From NCBI GenBank assembly GCA_932294295.1, contig OW028579.1, forward strand, positions 3,360,370 to 3,424,369: 64,000 bases of DNA. Reading direction: 5' to 3'. The notes under the pieces are model-generated. The model made no database searches. It was not told the origin of the DNA and was given only the letters and a program-made list of their open reading frames with translations. A program made the translations under genes and the position numbers. Positions 15,601-24,535 of this stretch are shown here, piece after piece (positions within the stretch are counted from its first letter, which is position 1; the number at the start of each line of letters is the position of its first letter). This stretch comes from Alitta virens (Eukaryota > Annelida > Polychaeta > Phyllodocida > Nereididae).

Positions 15601-18600
15601 TTTTCTTCAAGTCTTGTTTAACTTAGCCAACATAATTATGTCAATGTGACTATCAATGTGACTATCGAAATGCCGTGAATTAGTGTGAGCGTTCTGCTCT
15701 GGGGACGAAAGTGTTATGCCCGCCTATCAGATGGACATTGATGATAACAATAACCCTCTTCAAACTTTGTTTCCTGAGGTTTAAAAAAGAAACACAAACT
15801 TTGATTCAAAGGAATGCTTTGGAGAATAAAAGCAAATCAAAACCTTTTTTTTTACTAATCTCTGAAGGTGATCCAAATGTCAAATTTTGCAGAATTCTCT
15901 ACAAAATATCAAATTGTTATGTAAGTACAAAAATGAAAAAGTTATGTAAGTTGTGTGCAAGAATGAGATGAAGATACTTAGACATATGAATAAGCAGAAG
16001 GAAAGAATTTGAAATGATTGGGAAGGAAGCATAAATGCTACATAATAATAAAGATTTACACTAGGGCACTCACCACAGGGTTCTATCTCATCTTGTCGGT
16101 CTCCACAATCATCACGTCCATCACAGGTAAAGCTTTTTGGAATGCAGCGTTTCGATTTACTGCACCAGAATTCTTCCTTTGAACATCCTATCATGTAAGA
16201 AAGACCAAGATCATTTATCAACTATCCTATTTCATCAAACATATGTGATTTATCATGAAAACATTCCAGAAAAGGGTAATGATAATTTAAAGCAAAACTC
16301 GATATAGAGCTACCCTGCATTTCCTCCCTATGCTTGAAAATTATATTTTACATTGGGTCGTTGATTCAAAAATGAAACAGTATGCAATTTATGACAATGG
16401 GGGTGATGTAGCTATATCTTTTGAGGCAAGTGAATAATGTCACAGCAAAACCGTGCATGGATAACGAAATGCAACATAATATGTAAGCAATAATAAGCAA
16501 CATAATGAATTTTTCAAAATAGAGAATGAATCCTGCAGAGATCCAGTGTAATAGCATGCAGGACACACTATTTCTGGCATGTGATTAGGCATTATGGTAC
16601 CTCACTGTGCATTACTTACCACAATATGGTATATCGCAAAAGTTCCACCATTCGTCCGTAAGGCACCATGGTTTGATGTCATGGTCGCTATTGTGGCAAA
16701 CAGGTGGGATTATTGAGTGTCTGTCACTGCAAGGTTTTCCATCTATGGTTACAGATATGTTGCCAGCATATGTTATGCCTCTCGGGTCATGAAGGCAATT
16801 CTGTTCTGAAGTCAAAATGAAAATTATTGGTGGGGGTTTAGTTTAAAATATCACATCAAAAGTTATACAATTCCCAGTCTGACTTGGACCTCCTTTCATT
16901 AGTGACAGTTTCTTCTTTCTGATGGAGGTCTCCTGGCCAGGAACATCTGAACATAACTACAATCTTAACGGAAACTTTCTAATCAATAAAATACTTTTTT
17001 AATTTGTATGAATATATAAGACTGAGTTATCTAAAGCATTATTAGTGATTTGGTCTTGTGGAAATCTATCCAGCAGAAAAATACTGTCCGCGTGAAACCA
17101 AGATATTAAAGATTGAAGGTTTTGAAGTTGATATTCCTTATATTGAAGTTTACAGAGTACGTACTATACTTGTAGCATGGCTGAATTGCCAAATTGTCGA
17201 TGGCAACACCAGTAGTAAGTGTACTTTCCTGTTTCTGGCGGGCCATCTTTATTACAATTGCACCTTCTCCATCAGGTATCGGCATATAAAACCTGTTTTG
17301 AAAACAAATTATGTGACTCATTACAACCCACAAGCATGTCAACCTCAGTGAGGTTATATAAAAAGTTCCATGAAGCACACACAATGGTATGACAATAAAG
17401 CCTGGAGTCGGGTAAACCAGAATCAGGAACCCCAACAAATGAGTATTAATATTTACCTAACATCATCTCCCTGCATTATCTTGTAAGTATTCAGCGTAAA
17501 CATTTAAAATAAATATAGCACCTTATATATTGGGCCACATGTCTCTAGGCAAAGTGTGCAGTGCACCAGGCAAAAACCAAATAAGGCAAATGAGAATTAA
17601 TTGTGAAGCCTCACCTTTTCCAGTAATACTTTTCACTTCCTTTCACTGTTTCAAGCTTCATGGAATTGCCTTGGCCATACATGTAAATAGAAATAGTTGT
17701 CTCCCCTTTGCCAATGAAGTAGTAGTAAAATTCTAGACAAGAATCTGTCATGAGGTAATAATCTGTTTCAATTTGAGCACCTGATCCTGGCCGAGTGTTT
17801 GTCTCATGCACGTACAAATACTTTCCTCTGTCTGAAATTTTAATTCAATGTCATTCATAACCTGTTTTAGGAAATGCACACCCTTTTAAAAACCTTGCAG
17901 AAATATTTACTTATCTGAAACAAAATTTTATGAAAATGGTCAGCTTTAGCACTTACCAGAGCCAATTGTGTAATCTTCTTCAGGATATAAAGCCTCACTA
18001 ACAAAGAATCTCTCGAACTCAAAGTCACTGTTGGTGGCATTGTGAATTTGAGGGCAGTCCATGACATCAAAGGTGCAAATGAATGATGGTGATTCTGAAT
18101 GGGAAGTTTATCATTTGTTAGAAACATCAAAGAAAAAAAGAAAAGATAATTTCATAGATATCATGATGTTTATTGAACGATACAGCTCAACCTAGTTTCT
18201 GAACAAGACCAGTGGTATCACTGGTCATAGTGATCAAGCACTACGTACAGCGTCATGTCTTACCTAATACTCTGACTCGAGCGTAGTATTCCACACTTTC
18301 CTTTTCACATTCCCCAGACTGCACTGGAGGATTTTTCCAAGTAGACCAATCTGTGTTTTCAATTATGGAGCTGATATTGTGGGCAAGCATTGCTAAAGAT
18401 ATTGTACAGGTCAGAGATGTGCGGTTGTACCAGAATCCAGGGCAGTAAAGGAGAGAGGAGCAAACGTATTCACACACCGCACTACTGACACCTACAATTG
18501 ACTTTTCTATTTTCTGGAAGGAGTCCATGGCTGTAAATACAATTGGCAAATAAAGTAATTTGTACTAACAATTAATAAATCTAATTCATTCATGATCAGC

Positions 18601-21600
18601 ATTGCTTCATATCTAAAAGTAAAATATCAAGAAAACTGATCATAATAGGGAGAAAAAGTATCACAAGGTGTCACTGCCACTGTAGCAGATAACTACTGTT
18701 TGATTGTCTTTCCTTGTGCTACAGTTTTAGGGCCCCCTGTAGGCTCTGTTACCTTTTCTCTCCACTTATTTTGTATCCCATTAAGAGATTTTTTGATGTT
18801 ATGAACTTCCGATTTTGATAATGTGGCTGCTTATTGTATTGTGAGGTGTAGATGCTTTCATTAAAGAAGGAATGCAGTGCCTAATGCTTATACTATGCAG
18901 ATGTTTTAGGGACATGAATGGAGTAATAAACTTTAAAGTATGGAATTTTCCAAATAAGATAATGGAATTTTCCAAATAAAATAATGACCATACCTTCTTG
19001 TGATTTATTATAGGACATGCAAGGTTTCGTTGTCAATTCTGTTCTACATGCCATGATGTCCTTTAGATACTGTTCATCATACACACAGATGTTGTCTTGG
19101 TAGTGATACCAATCTCCATTCACTGCCTCTGAAGCTGGTAACAGTCAGATAAGTATTAGTTATATACGGAGTAGGGAGGGAGTTAACTAACATATTTTTT
19201 TGTTGTAAAACACCAGAGGCATTGGAATTTAAGCACAACGAAATGTTTAACTCCCGCACTAACGAGTACTCTATTAGGCATGTTTACCAATTTGATAATT
19301 CGATAGTTTGATTTTGCTCTTATAACAACACAATTAAAGTACAGTTTACACTTGAGGTGGAGGTAACTATGCATTTTTGTTGGTTATAACACTCTCAAAA
19401 CATACAGAAAAAGTATCATGGCAGGGTATAATCACTACTAGGCATCCTTTTCACACAGGAGCCATGTTGGCATTTTTGCCTCATTGACCTCCCTTTGCAA
19501 TCAGATATAAAATTATGAAGTCATCAGTAGAAAATTAAAATGGTGAGGTCACAGAATGCAAGAACAATGGAGAAATAATGATGTAATAATATTTGATGTA
19601 ATCAAAATGAGGTCGATGAAGCAAGAATGCCAACATGGCTACTGTGTGAAAAGGGTGTATGAGTCAGTCATTCAAAAATTGAAACATTCCTACATGTATA
19701 TGACTTGCCAGTTAGCAGCTATTTTTATTACTTCTACTTGACTTAACTACACTATTACTGCTATTTCACTGACCAAGTACACACAAAGTGATTTGTAAGG
19801 TAACAAAATTGACTTCAGTGACCATCCTGGCTAGAGGTTGGTACGTCATGCTTTCACTTGATTTCATTGGCTATCAACAGTTGAATAGTCAGAAGAGTGG
19901 CTTACAATATATAGCAATGAGATGCTCCATATTCAATTTGCAGAAATTTGCAACATGCACTGACTTTGGTCAATTGATTTAAACTAGTGGTGTAATGCAA
20001 CAACTATTTATTGAAGAAAATGGTGATGGTTTTTAACTGAATTCCTTCACTCTGATGTCATACCATGCAATACAATTGATGAACTGTATCATTGAAAACA
20101 CCAAATAATCTAAATGTGAATTAATCAAAACATCCCTCTTATCAGCTTAAATAAAGAAATGCATTAGAAATGAATATCAAATGGCAATGAAAGTCTAAAC
20201 ATTACCTTCCTGATCGTAGTATGAATAAAAGGCATCGAACAACCCCATGTCGACCACCGATGTGAATCTGTGGTTGGTTAATTATATATATAAAATATAT
20301 TATCAAACATGAATTGAATGAAATAATCATAATGTTTAATTAAATTGTAGCTGCATGAACTGTGGTTTGTTGTGATGTTTTTGGATAAATTTGCTGATGT
20401 GGATGACAACATTAGAATTTTTGTTTCATGATAAACTATATACCTTGGGAAAGAGGGTGTGTGATTTATTACACCATAGCCAACCCCTCATGGTGATACA
20501 TCACATACAATCTTTCTCTTTTTAATTTATCTTGTACATCAGTTGTATTAACATCATATAAATGCACATGCAGTAAAGAAAACATGGTGAAAAAAATAAA
20601 ACTTGACCAACACACCATAAAACTGAATGTCTGTTTGTTTCAATAAATTGTCGAATTTTGTTTTGTTTTTTCAGATTAGCTAATTATATATAGCCAAGGA
20701 AAACTGAACCAAAGGCTGTTTGTATGATGAATGTGCATTTTATTGAGCCGTCACAATCCAGTTGCATTGGCCTGGACAAAGGGGAAAAGTGAAACTGATT
20801 ATTACAAAAAAACAGAAGACTTAAATTGCAGTTATTGGCTAACCACTTTCCCCATAAAAAATGCATTACACATGGTGTATATATGTACATGCAGGCTACC
20901 AATTTGTAATAAAAAAAGTATGCTGCAAAGACCTACTTGTGTAAGTTGTAGTTGCATATAGTCACAGCAGGAAAGGTTAAGTTATTCTTCACAGAGACAT
21001 CCATGTTGATTTTTTTTGGATTGGCCAAAAATCTTTCAACGTTTTGAGCATTTAGGTAAACAAACCCCACAATTGCAGTGGTCAATACCAAGAACCATAT
21101 TATTCTGGAAATAAGTGGAAACTGGACAGTCAGTATGTCTACTGTTTGTCAAATATATTTCAAAAAGGTGGTCAGAGGTATATTCTACGGTAGCGTCTTG
21201 CTGCCCCCGACAAAATGTTTTGTCCAATTTTGGTTTAAACCAAAAGATTTTTTAGCTTAAAGCAAAGGTGTCCAACTTTTTGATTAAACCAAAACATTTT
21301 TCATTCAAACCAAAAGATTGGGAAATTAGCCTATATTGCAGTCTGCCTTATTTGAATGTCAAACTTACAATGGATAACATTGAAAGGTGTGTTGAAATCA
21401 ACTTTGGTTTGGGGTTCAGCCATGCAGAGATTTTGGAATGCATGGCACAGTGCAATAACATCATCATCAAAAAACTCTTTTGGTTTAAATGAAAAGTTGG
21501 ACAACCTTTGGTTGAAACGAAAAGTCGGACAACTTTGGTTTAAACAAAAACACTTTTGGTTAAAACGAAAAACTTTTGGTTTAAACCAAAAAATCTTTCG

Positions 21601-24535
21601 GTGGTGGCAGCAATACGCTTCTGTATTATTCCAATTCTGTCTTGGTAATTTTTTTTTCTAAATTTGACCACCTTTTTGAAAATACACTGCTAGAATGAAT
21701 GATGTTTGTAACACTGAATTGCCATGAAGATGGACATATTTAACCATTTAACAAGTGGAAAAGTAACTTTAATGAGAGCAATACCTTCACGCTAATGATT
21801 CATGGCAAATGTTCGATCGGGTAAGCTTTATGCTGTGTTTACGATCGTCGAAGATCGTCTGCATTAATCACTTTCCAGACTGTTTATCTCACTACTTAGT
21901 GTCATGGATGTTATCAGTCATAATCAATAACTACAAGTGTAATTTGTAAAAATAATGACGATTGTGAAGTCAGTCTTTCTAGATCTTACTCAAATAGATT
22001 TACAGTGCTACAGATAGCTTTTCATATACGGATTGTATATTTATGACTGTCTTGCAAATAACCATGAAACAAATGAGTGACTTATAGGCCTAGATAAATT
22101 TTAGTTATATGGAATGAGAAATTTTGCTGCTGAATTTTAACTAGAACTAAATTATTTGTATATGTTAAACAAAACCATTGAAGCCATTGATTTATGGTCT
22201 TTTCACTAGATCATACTAGCTATTGAAGCTTATATTATTTAAAGGGATCATAGTTGTCCAATTAGTTCAAATAATTGGGGCTCCTCATGAAGGAAAGTAA
22301 AGAGCTATATATGTACTGTATTCTGTAAAAGTAGATTAATACTGCATGAGAGCCAATGATTCTATTGAGCTGCATAGCAATGTACGTGTGAAAACATTTG
22401 CAACGAGCGGCTGATTTGTGTTGTTTCTTTTATTATATTTTATAAGTTTCAACATGGATTACTGAATAAATAATGATTTGCTAGTCTAGGGTAGACGTTC
22501 CCTGTGGAAGTGGAAAATTGGACAGGACAGCATAAACCATTGCAGTAATGGGACCAAGGGACTACTACTTAAAGTTATTCTGATGAAAATAAACTGAGAT
22601 TTTGCTATATCTGGTGATTCTATATAAAATTACAATAACAAAATTACTTAATCTTTACCTTCTGATGAACCATGTTGACCTCATGAAAACATAACGCAGT
22701 CCATGAAGAGTTGTTGCATCAGCAAATTCATGAAATAAATTGGACCACTTCTCTGCAAAAGATGAACAACACTAATAATTTAATTTTCATGAGCTTGATT
22801 AAATGAGGCCTACATATTTACAGTAACATAGTCTGTAAAACTCTGTATTAAATAACAATCATATTCATAATTTCATCATGTACTATGGGGATGAGCTTAT
22901 ATGCACAAGAGTCTTCAGTAGTCAATCCAAATCATGGTCGGGGCACCTGCTCTCCGTCTGTGGTGACATGATAATATTTTTGATAAATATATATATATTT
23001 ACGAGGGGCGTTCAGAAAGTTCCAAATAGTTTTCCTACTTATTTTTATTATTAACATAGACAGATGATTTTTGCCAAAAATAACATATAGTCTATGTTTA
23101 TTTCATATGCCAAATATCTGGTCATTCTGATAAAGTAAAACCCTTCTTCTGTTGCCATGGAAGCTAGACTTCGAGAAAGGAGGATCAGGTGTCTTAATTT
23201 TCAAACAAAACTCCAACACTTTACACTGATAATCACATGCAATAAATATAAAAAATAACATGTACAGTTCTCTTGCTGACCAACGGTACTTGTGGCATCA
23301 TATTTGCCATTATGATGTAATTTTCTGGTCATAAAAATGATATTTCATTCATTTACTGGAAATGTTTGGTGGTAGCTCTATAGCTATGAAATTTTCCAGA
23401 AATTAATCCATATTATTGATTTTAAAACGTACCAAGTGATGCCATTAAATAATTTACACTAACAATGATGCACTATGGCAACAAAAAAATGTTTTTACTT
23501 AATCAGAATAACCAGATATTTTGCATATAAAACGTATGTTACCTGAATTTAATTGTGTGCAAAGTCTATATAAATTATAACTGTTTATATTGAAAAATTG
23601 TCAGAATTTTCTGAACGTACCTCATATATATAATAATAGATGGTGGCTGGAACCTTTTATCTTTGACCAAAGTTATGATCCACTGAATTTTGTGACTATG
23701 TTAACCCATTTATTTTATCATACTAATATCATGTATTTTGTTTGTACCAGAAATGCATCAATTATAACATTTCGCTGTCAATAAAAGTATATCAGTTGGC
23801 TTTACACTGCAAACTGTTATTCATTTTATGCAGACCATCCAATAAAACTCACTCAGCCGAGTTTATTTAATGGATTTGCAACCCAATAAATGTAAATTAT
23901 TGAGTGCTGGTTGATATTCATGAGATACTAAACCTATCTCTTGTTAGTGGTAATTTCAACTTTTATGACATTTATAAAATTACGAAAGGAAAAAGCTTGA
24001 AACTTCAAAACAGACGCCTTAGTTAATCATTTGATCATGTTGTGATATACTGAGGGTTTCAAAATGCCGCTTTATCTAAAAATGCATTGAAGATGTTACA
24101 CATTCCATCCTGAAACCATGGATTTTGTTTGCTAAAAATTAAAATATTTTATTGTGATTAAGCACTGAATCTCTATTGAGGACTTGGTAAAGTATTTCAT
24201 GCATTGATTTGGAAAAATAATTTGCTAATTTCATTTAAAGATGCTGAAAAGGGTTTTAATTGACACATAATTTAATACGTGATGTCACAAATTTGTTTTG
24301 AAAATTTTGGAAAAGACAACCATTACCTGCCCCTCAATAATGCAAAAATACATGAATTTTTGGTCCAATTGAACTGATGGTGAACCATCATTTCATCAAT
24401 CTTTAATCACCATTTTAATAATAACCAAGTTGAATCTATGAAAAGACAAAGTTTTTTAAATGTTTGTAAAAATATCCACTTACCATCAGCTCGGTCGTCA
24501 TAAGTCACTTCAATTCTTGCATTCTTTTCCACCAT
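1..24535 (-). CDS. Giant DEG/ENaC-family channel with MAM, kringle, LDLa and PAN-like ectodomain modules (29 exons, 3' end outside window)
   Basis: Amiloride-sensitive-type (DEG/ENaC/ASIC) cation channel subunits are plasma-membrane trimers with two TM helices and a Cys-rich ectodomain. I traced exons by GT/AG sites and frame: 24484-24535, 22659-22752, 20937-21104, 20206-20267, 18994-19128, 18264-18530, 17957-18094, 17615-17831, 17165-17292, 16620-16805, 16074-16187, 13306-13440, 12833-13102, 12452-12559, 12024-12173, 11075-11280, 9491-9701, 8954-9102, 8331-8514, 6747-6878, 5104-5445, 4687-4893, 4212-4370, 3798-3880, 3456-3554, 3169-3319, 2817-2870, 2165-2361, 1-699. The sum is 5,097 nt (1,699 codons) with no frameshift or stop, against 500-700 aa for a usual family member. 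The start ATG is at 24535; 5' UTR exons were not found. TM2 and the stop codon are missing because the window ends. The 5' edges of the exons at 4370, 11280 and 12173 are the least certain. Family assignment is firm; function as a channel is inferred. Confidence 0.88.
953..1942. mobile_element. CTGCAG-rich inverted-repeat element in the last traced intron
   Basis: The ends (about 953-1210 and 1690-1942) are imperfect inverted copies full of CTGCAG/TTGCAG motifs; both begin with a TATGAGG-like block followed by TTTCCTG. The middle contains a second small element (1507-1619) and a short inverted pair around 1270-1320. It has no coding capacity and looks like a MITE or a satellite-like foldback. 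Confidence 0.55.
1507..1619. mobile_element. MITE family B, copy 1 (GGAGAAAAAGTA ends)
   Basis: It is bounded by GGAGAAAAAGTAAC and the inverse GTACTTTTTCTCC-like end, with the shared internal words AGCAAATACTTATC and GTGACCTCTGGTG. The same family occurs at 9213-9376 and 18649-18763. It lies inside the CTGCAG-rich element, so it inserted later. Confidence 0.6.
2165..2361 (-). CDS. Exon 28: end of thumb, then helical extension
   Basis: Residues 1401-1466 start with DLCYCPTAC, the last thumb cysteine cluster. In a normal family member a short palm strand and TM2 would follow within about 60 residues. Here a Lys/Glu-rich helical run follows instead (LLNTKKIEKIQESYKK). Phase is 1-0. Confidence 0.82.
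2817..3319 (-). CDS. Exons 26-27: Cys-rich thumb of the channel
   Basis: Exons 3169-3319 and 2817-2870 encode residues 1333-1400. They show EPYGSC, RCNRQC, ECGCRNHYMPG and YCTFQKYLEC, the ordered cysteine pairs of the DEG/ENaC thumb domain including the '...CxCxxxxMP' segment. The match in order and spacing makes the channel assignment independent of the N-terminal motifs. Confidence 0.88.
3456..3880 (-). CDS. Exons 24-25: DEG/ENaC palm strands
   Basis: Exons 3798-3880 and 3456-3554 encode residues 1272-1332. SSHGLRVVINSEAYE followed by DSGVKV, and VHVHDQDEIPFV followed by TYFAITLKE, reproduce the family's 'Gly-Leu-x-hydrophobic strand' and 'Val-His-hydrophobic-His-x-x-x-Glu-x-Pro' strands of the palm. 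Phases are 1-0 and 0-0. Confidence 0.88.
4070..4206. mobile_element. MITE family A, partial copy
   Basis: It shares the left TIR (CACAGCAGCCATGTTGGCAT), a CTCATTGACCT block and a GGTGAGGTCACA block with the complete copy at 19449-19668. The right TIR is absent, so it is truncated. It sits in the intron next to the CYTFN exon. Confidence 0.6.
4212..4370 (-). CDS. Exon 23: DEG/ENaC finger region with CYTFN
   Basis: Residues 1219-1271 resume the channel core: LRCTFNEEACDLEKDF and then TETGMCYTFNPGG. The 'Cys-x-Phe-x-x-x-x-Cys ... Gly-x-Cys-Tyr-Thr-Phe-Asn' series is one of the most conserved parts of DEG/ENaC channels. The acceptor assigned (after AACGAAG) is weak and has little pyrimidine tract; it was chosen because it keeps phase 1. 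The donor is GTCAGC, also weak. Confidence 0.78.
4687..4893 (-). CDS. Exon 22: return to channel ectodomain (helical)
   Basis: This phase 1-1 exon encodes residues 1150-1218. It includes NAGYLDFLLNLEKKVSEVDI and a basic end, NKNHKRRDYA. It is charged and predicted helical, without cysteines, so it does not look like another disulfide module. It may represent the finger helices of the DEG/ENaC fold or a spacer at the end of the insert. Confidence 0.65.
5104..6878 (-). CDS. Exons 20-21: diverged MAM-like unit 5
   Basis: Exons 6747-6878 and 5104-5445 encode residues 992-1149. The first exon has KVTCNFRTSDLCGYLD and then GWAKR, a good MAM start. The second has SGYLLSPRFQVDADACLNIS for the core and ends WVYLDQVQLIETPC. 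The unit is phase 1-1. The 1.3-kb intron between the exons contains the hairpin element at 5841-5984. Confidence 0.68.
5841..5984. repeat. Foldback hairpin element
   Basis: It is a near-perfect inverted repeat: TATGCAGTTTTACTG with CTAGTG on the left returns as CACTAGC and CAGTAAAACTGCATA on the right, around a short GAGAGGCTATGCCTCG core. The outer arms (GTGGATGGTGAGGAGA / TCTCCAACCTCCAC) are more diverged. It would form a ~65-bp stem. No coding capacity. Confidence 0.65.
8331..9102 (-). CDS. Exons 18-19: diverged MAM-like unit 4
   Basis: Exons 8954-9102 (phase 1-0) and 8331-8514 (phase 0-1) encode residues 881-991. DHSLLCYSSGSGLG opens it, ETPQCLSFLASL looks like the MAM core, and TYIIKFAITF followed by IDMTYIKITPGFC resembles the MAM C-terminal strands with their last cysteine. 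Similarity is weaker than for MAM 1 and 2. The two-exon 1-0/0-1 layout repeats that of unit 3, suggesting tandem duplication. Confidence 0.6.
9213..9376. mobile_element. MITE family B, copy 2
   Basis: The ends are GGAGAAAAAG and CTTTTTCTCC. Internal blocks CCAGAGGTCACT, TAGCAGATAA and GTAGGCTCTGTTAC are shared with copies 1 and 3. It lies in the intron between exons 17 and 18. Confidence 0.65.
9491..11280 (-). CDS. Exons 16-17: diverged MAM-like unit 3
   Basis: Exons 11075-11280 (phase 1-0) and 9491-9701 (phase 0-1) encode residues 742-880. SHPVVSLTALDKSCSIFLQF resembles the MAM 'surface strand then Cys-x-x-Phe' core, and the second exon ends in strands FRGTYKINAYKT as at the end of a MAM fold. 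The opening cysteine motif and the closing AIDxI motif are not clear, so the call rests on position, length and phase. The 1.4-kb intron between the exons contains a tRNA-derived SINE-bearing neighbourhood upstream and otherwise AT-rich DNA. Confidence 0.55.
11340..11585 (+). mobile_element. tRNA-derived SINE
   Basis: The head has an A-box-like GTGCCATGGCTAAGTGGATA and a B-box GTCGGTTCAAACTT spaced as in a tRNA, followed by ~170 bp of unrelated body. The word AATTATA flanks both sides (about 11331 and 11590) and may be the target duplication. It lies between exons 15 and 16. Confidence 0.6.
12024..12173 (-). CDS. Exon 15: linker or module with paired cysteines
   Basis: This exon encodes residues 692-741 including HLYCKDFSNTSACPLT and LVRCSTTTESIK. 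It has three cysteines and sequons NTS and NVS-like sites nearby. I do not recognise a domain. The acceptor (CTTCCTTAAAG) was chosen because it gives the phase-1 start required by exon 14; the donor is GTATGT. Confidence 0.6.
12452..13440 (-). CDS. Exons 12-14: MAM domain 2
   Basis: Exons 13306-13440, 12833-13102 and 12452-12559 encode residues 521-691. The start is LTCSFDTEFICGYQN with a following AWQF, the middle is DKVILRSPAITLPDVDNKC then VHFKVHSY, and the end is SNVAIDDIGLKTC. This matches MAM organisation and uses the same three-exon phase 1-1 layout as MAM 1, so the two may be internal duplicates. About 2.6 kb of intron separates it from the LDLa exon. Confidence 0.8.
13179..13283. repeat. 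Three tandem ~36-bp repeats
   Basis: Three consecutive units share the words CTCTCTATGA and TTGTATGAC, with the third diverged. They are intronic, between MAM 2 exons 12 and 13, and have no coding meaning. Confidence 0.6.
15020..15300 (+). mobile_element. SINE/LINE 3' end with (AACT)n tail
   Basis: A non-coding block ends in GATGAGGCGTTAAACAATA followed by (ACTA)n. This form of 3' end with a short tandem tail is typical of non-LTR retroelements. The rest of the 13441-16073 intron holds nothing else I recognise. Confidence 0.5.
16074..16187 (-). CDS. Exon 11: LDL-receptor class A repeat
   Basis: This 38-codon phase 1-1 exon is a textbook LDLa module (residues 483-520). It has six cysteines, the FWC start, the CIP middle and the acidic calcium-binding loop CDGRDDCGDRQDE. 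LDLa repeats bind ligands through a calcium-caged acidic surface. All calcium-ligand positions appear present, so the fold is probably intact. Confidence 0.92.
16620..16805 (-). CDS. Exon 10: kringle domain (short form)
   Basis: This phase 1-1 exon encodes residues 421-482. It shows six cysteines in kringle order, with YAGNISVTIDGKPC near the start, PWCLTDEWWNFCDIP near the end, and a closing Cys. Kringles are protein-binding folds best known from coagulation and fibrinolysis proteins and ROR receptors. At about 60 residues it is shorter than the usual ~80, the shortening lying between the second and third cysteines. The donor is a strong GTAAGT. Finding a kringle inside an ion-channel ectodomain is unusual. 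Confidence 0.82.
17165..18094 (-). CDS. Exons 7-9: MAM domain 1
   Basis: Exons 17957-18094, 17615-17831 and 17165-17292 encode residues 260-420. The module opens with SFICTFDVMDCPQ followed by DFEFERF, has the central CLEFYYYFIGKGETTISIYM strand pair, and closes with TTGVAIDNLAIQPC. These are the conserved start, the 'Cys-Leu-x-Phe-x-Tyr' core and the 'xxAIDxIxxxxC' end of MAM domains, which mediate adhesion in meprins and receptor phosphatases. The whole module is phase 1-1. For exon 9 I chose the GTACGT donor (after 17165) over GTATAG five bases upstream because only it keeps the kringle exon in frame. Confidence 0.82.
18264..18530 (-). CDS. Exon 6: PAN/Apple-like module
   Basis: This single phase 1-1 exon encodes residues 171-259. 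The order CEYVCSSLLYCPGFWYN, then TSLTC, a hydrophobic LAMLAHNISS stretch and a final Cys near SGEC fits a PAN/Apple-type disulfide-rich adhesion fold, which binds proteins or carbohydrates outside the cell. The cysteine spacing is suggestive rather than diagnostic. Two N-glycosylation sequons (NRT, NIS) are visible. It is the first module of the insert in the channel ectodomain. Confidence 0.5.
18649..18763. mobile_element. MITE family B, copy 3
   Basis: It begins GGAGAAAAAGTATCAC and ends GTTACCTTTTCTCTCC. It shares TAGCAGATAA and GTAGGCTCTGTTAC with copy 2. It is intronic, between exons 5 and 6. Confidence 0.6.
18994..20267 (-). CDS. Exons 4-5: proximal ectodomain of the channel
   Basis: Exons 20206-20267 and 18994-19128 encode residues 105-170. 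Exon 4 reads on from exon 3 as a short segment containing DMGLFDAFYSYYDQE. Exon 5 contains NGDWYHYQDNICVYDE and two further cysteines. I see no separate domain here; this stretch probably corresponds to the first palm strands before the modular insert. Exon 5 ends in phase 1, the phase used by every inserted module that follows. Confidence 0.75.
19449..19668. mobile_element. MITE family A, complete copy
   Basis: It has ~45-bp terminal inverted repeats: CCTTTTCACACAGGAGCCAT on the left, mirrored by CATGGCTACTGTGTGAAAAG on the right, each followed inward by GCC/TTGGCATT and an ATTGACCT/AGGTCGAT block. No ORF. It is intronic, between exons 4 and 5. Confidence 0.7.
20937..24535 (-). CDS. Exons 1-3: channel N-terminus, HG gating motif, TM1 and post-TM1 signature
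   Basis: Exons 24484-24535, 22659-22752 and 20937-21104 encode residues 1-104. Exon 1 gives a short charged cytoplasmic N-terminus beginning MVEKNARIE. Exon 2 carries FADATTLHGLRYVF, which contains the His-Gly motif that controls open probability in DEG/ENaC channels. Exon 3 begins with TM1 (IIWFLVLTTAIVGFVYL) and ends with FPAVTICN, the hallmark immediately after TM1. Splice phases are 1 after exon 1 and 2 after exons 2 and 3, so all three join in frame. Introns of 1.7, 1.6 and 0.7 kb separate these exons from one another and from exon 4; they contain the elements listed at 23003-23623 and 21150-21690. Confidence 0.9.
21150..21690. mobile_element. Inverted element with an AAACCAAAAG-rich core
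   Basis: The outer arms are inverted (TTCAAAAAGGTGGTCA on the left, TGACCACCTTTTTGAA on the right). Within about 21228-21600 are at least nine diverged copies of TTTTGGTTTAAACCAAAAG-type palindromic words in both orientations. It lies in the intron upstream of the TM1 exon. Confidence 0.6.
23003..23623. mobile_element. MITE with ~170-bp TIRs and mariner-like tips
   Basis: The left tip is GAGGGGCGTTCAGAAAG; the right tip, inverted, is GAGGTACGTTCAGAAAA. Homology between the ends continues inward ~170 bp (for example CAAATATCTGGT and its inverse). Such tips resemble Tc1/mariner-type termini, and both flanks are TA-rich. The central part has no transposase. Confidence 0.7.
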
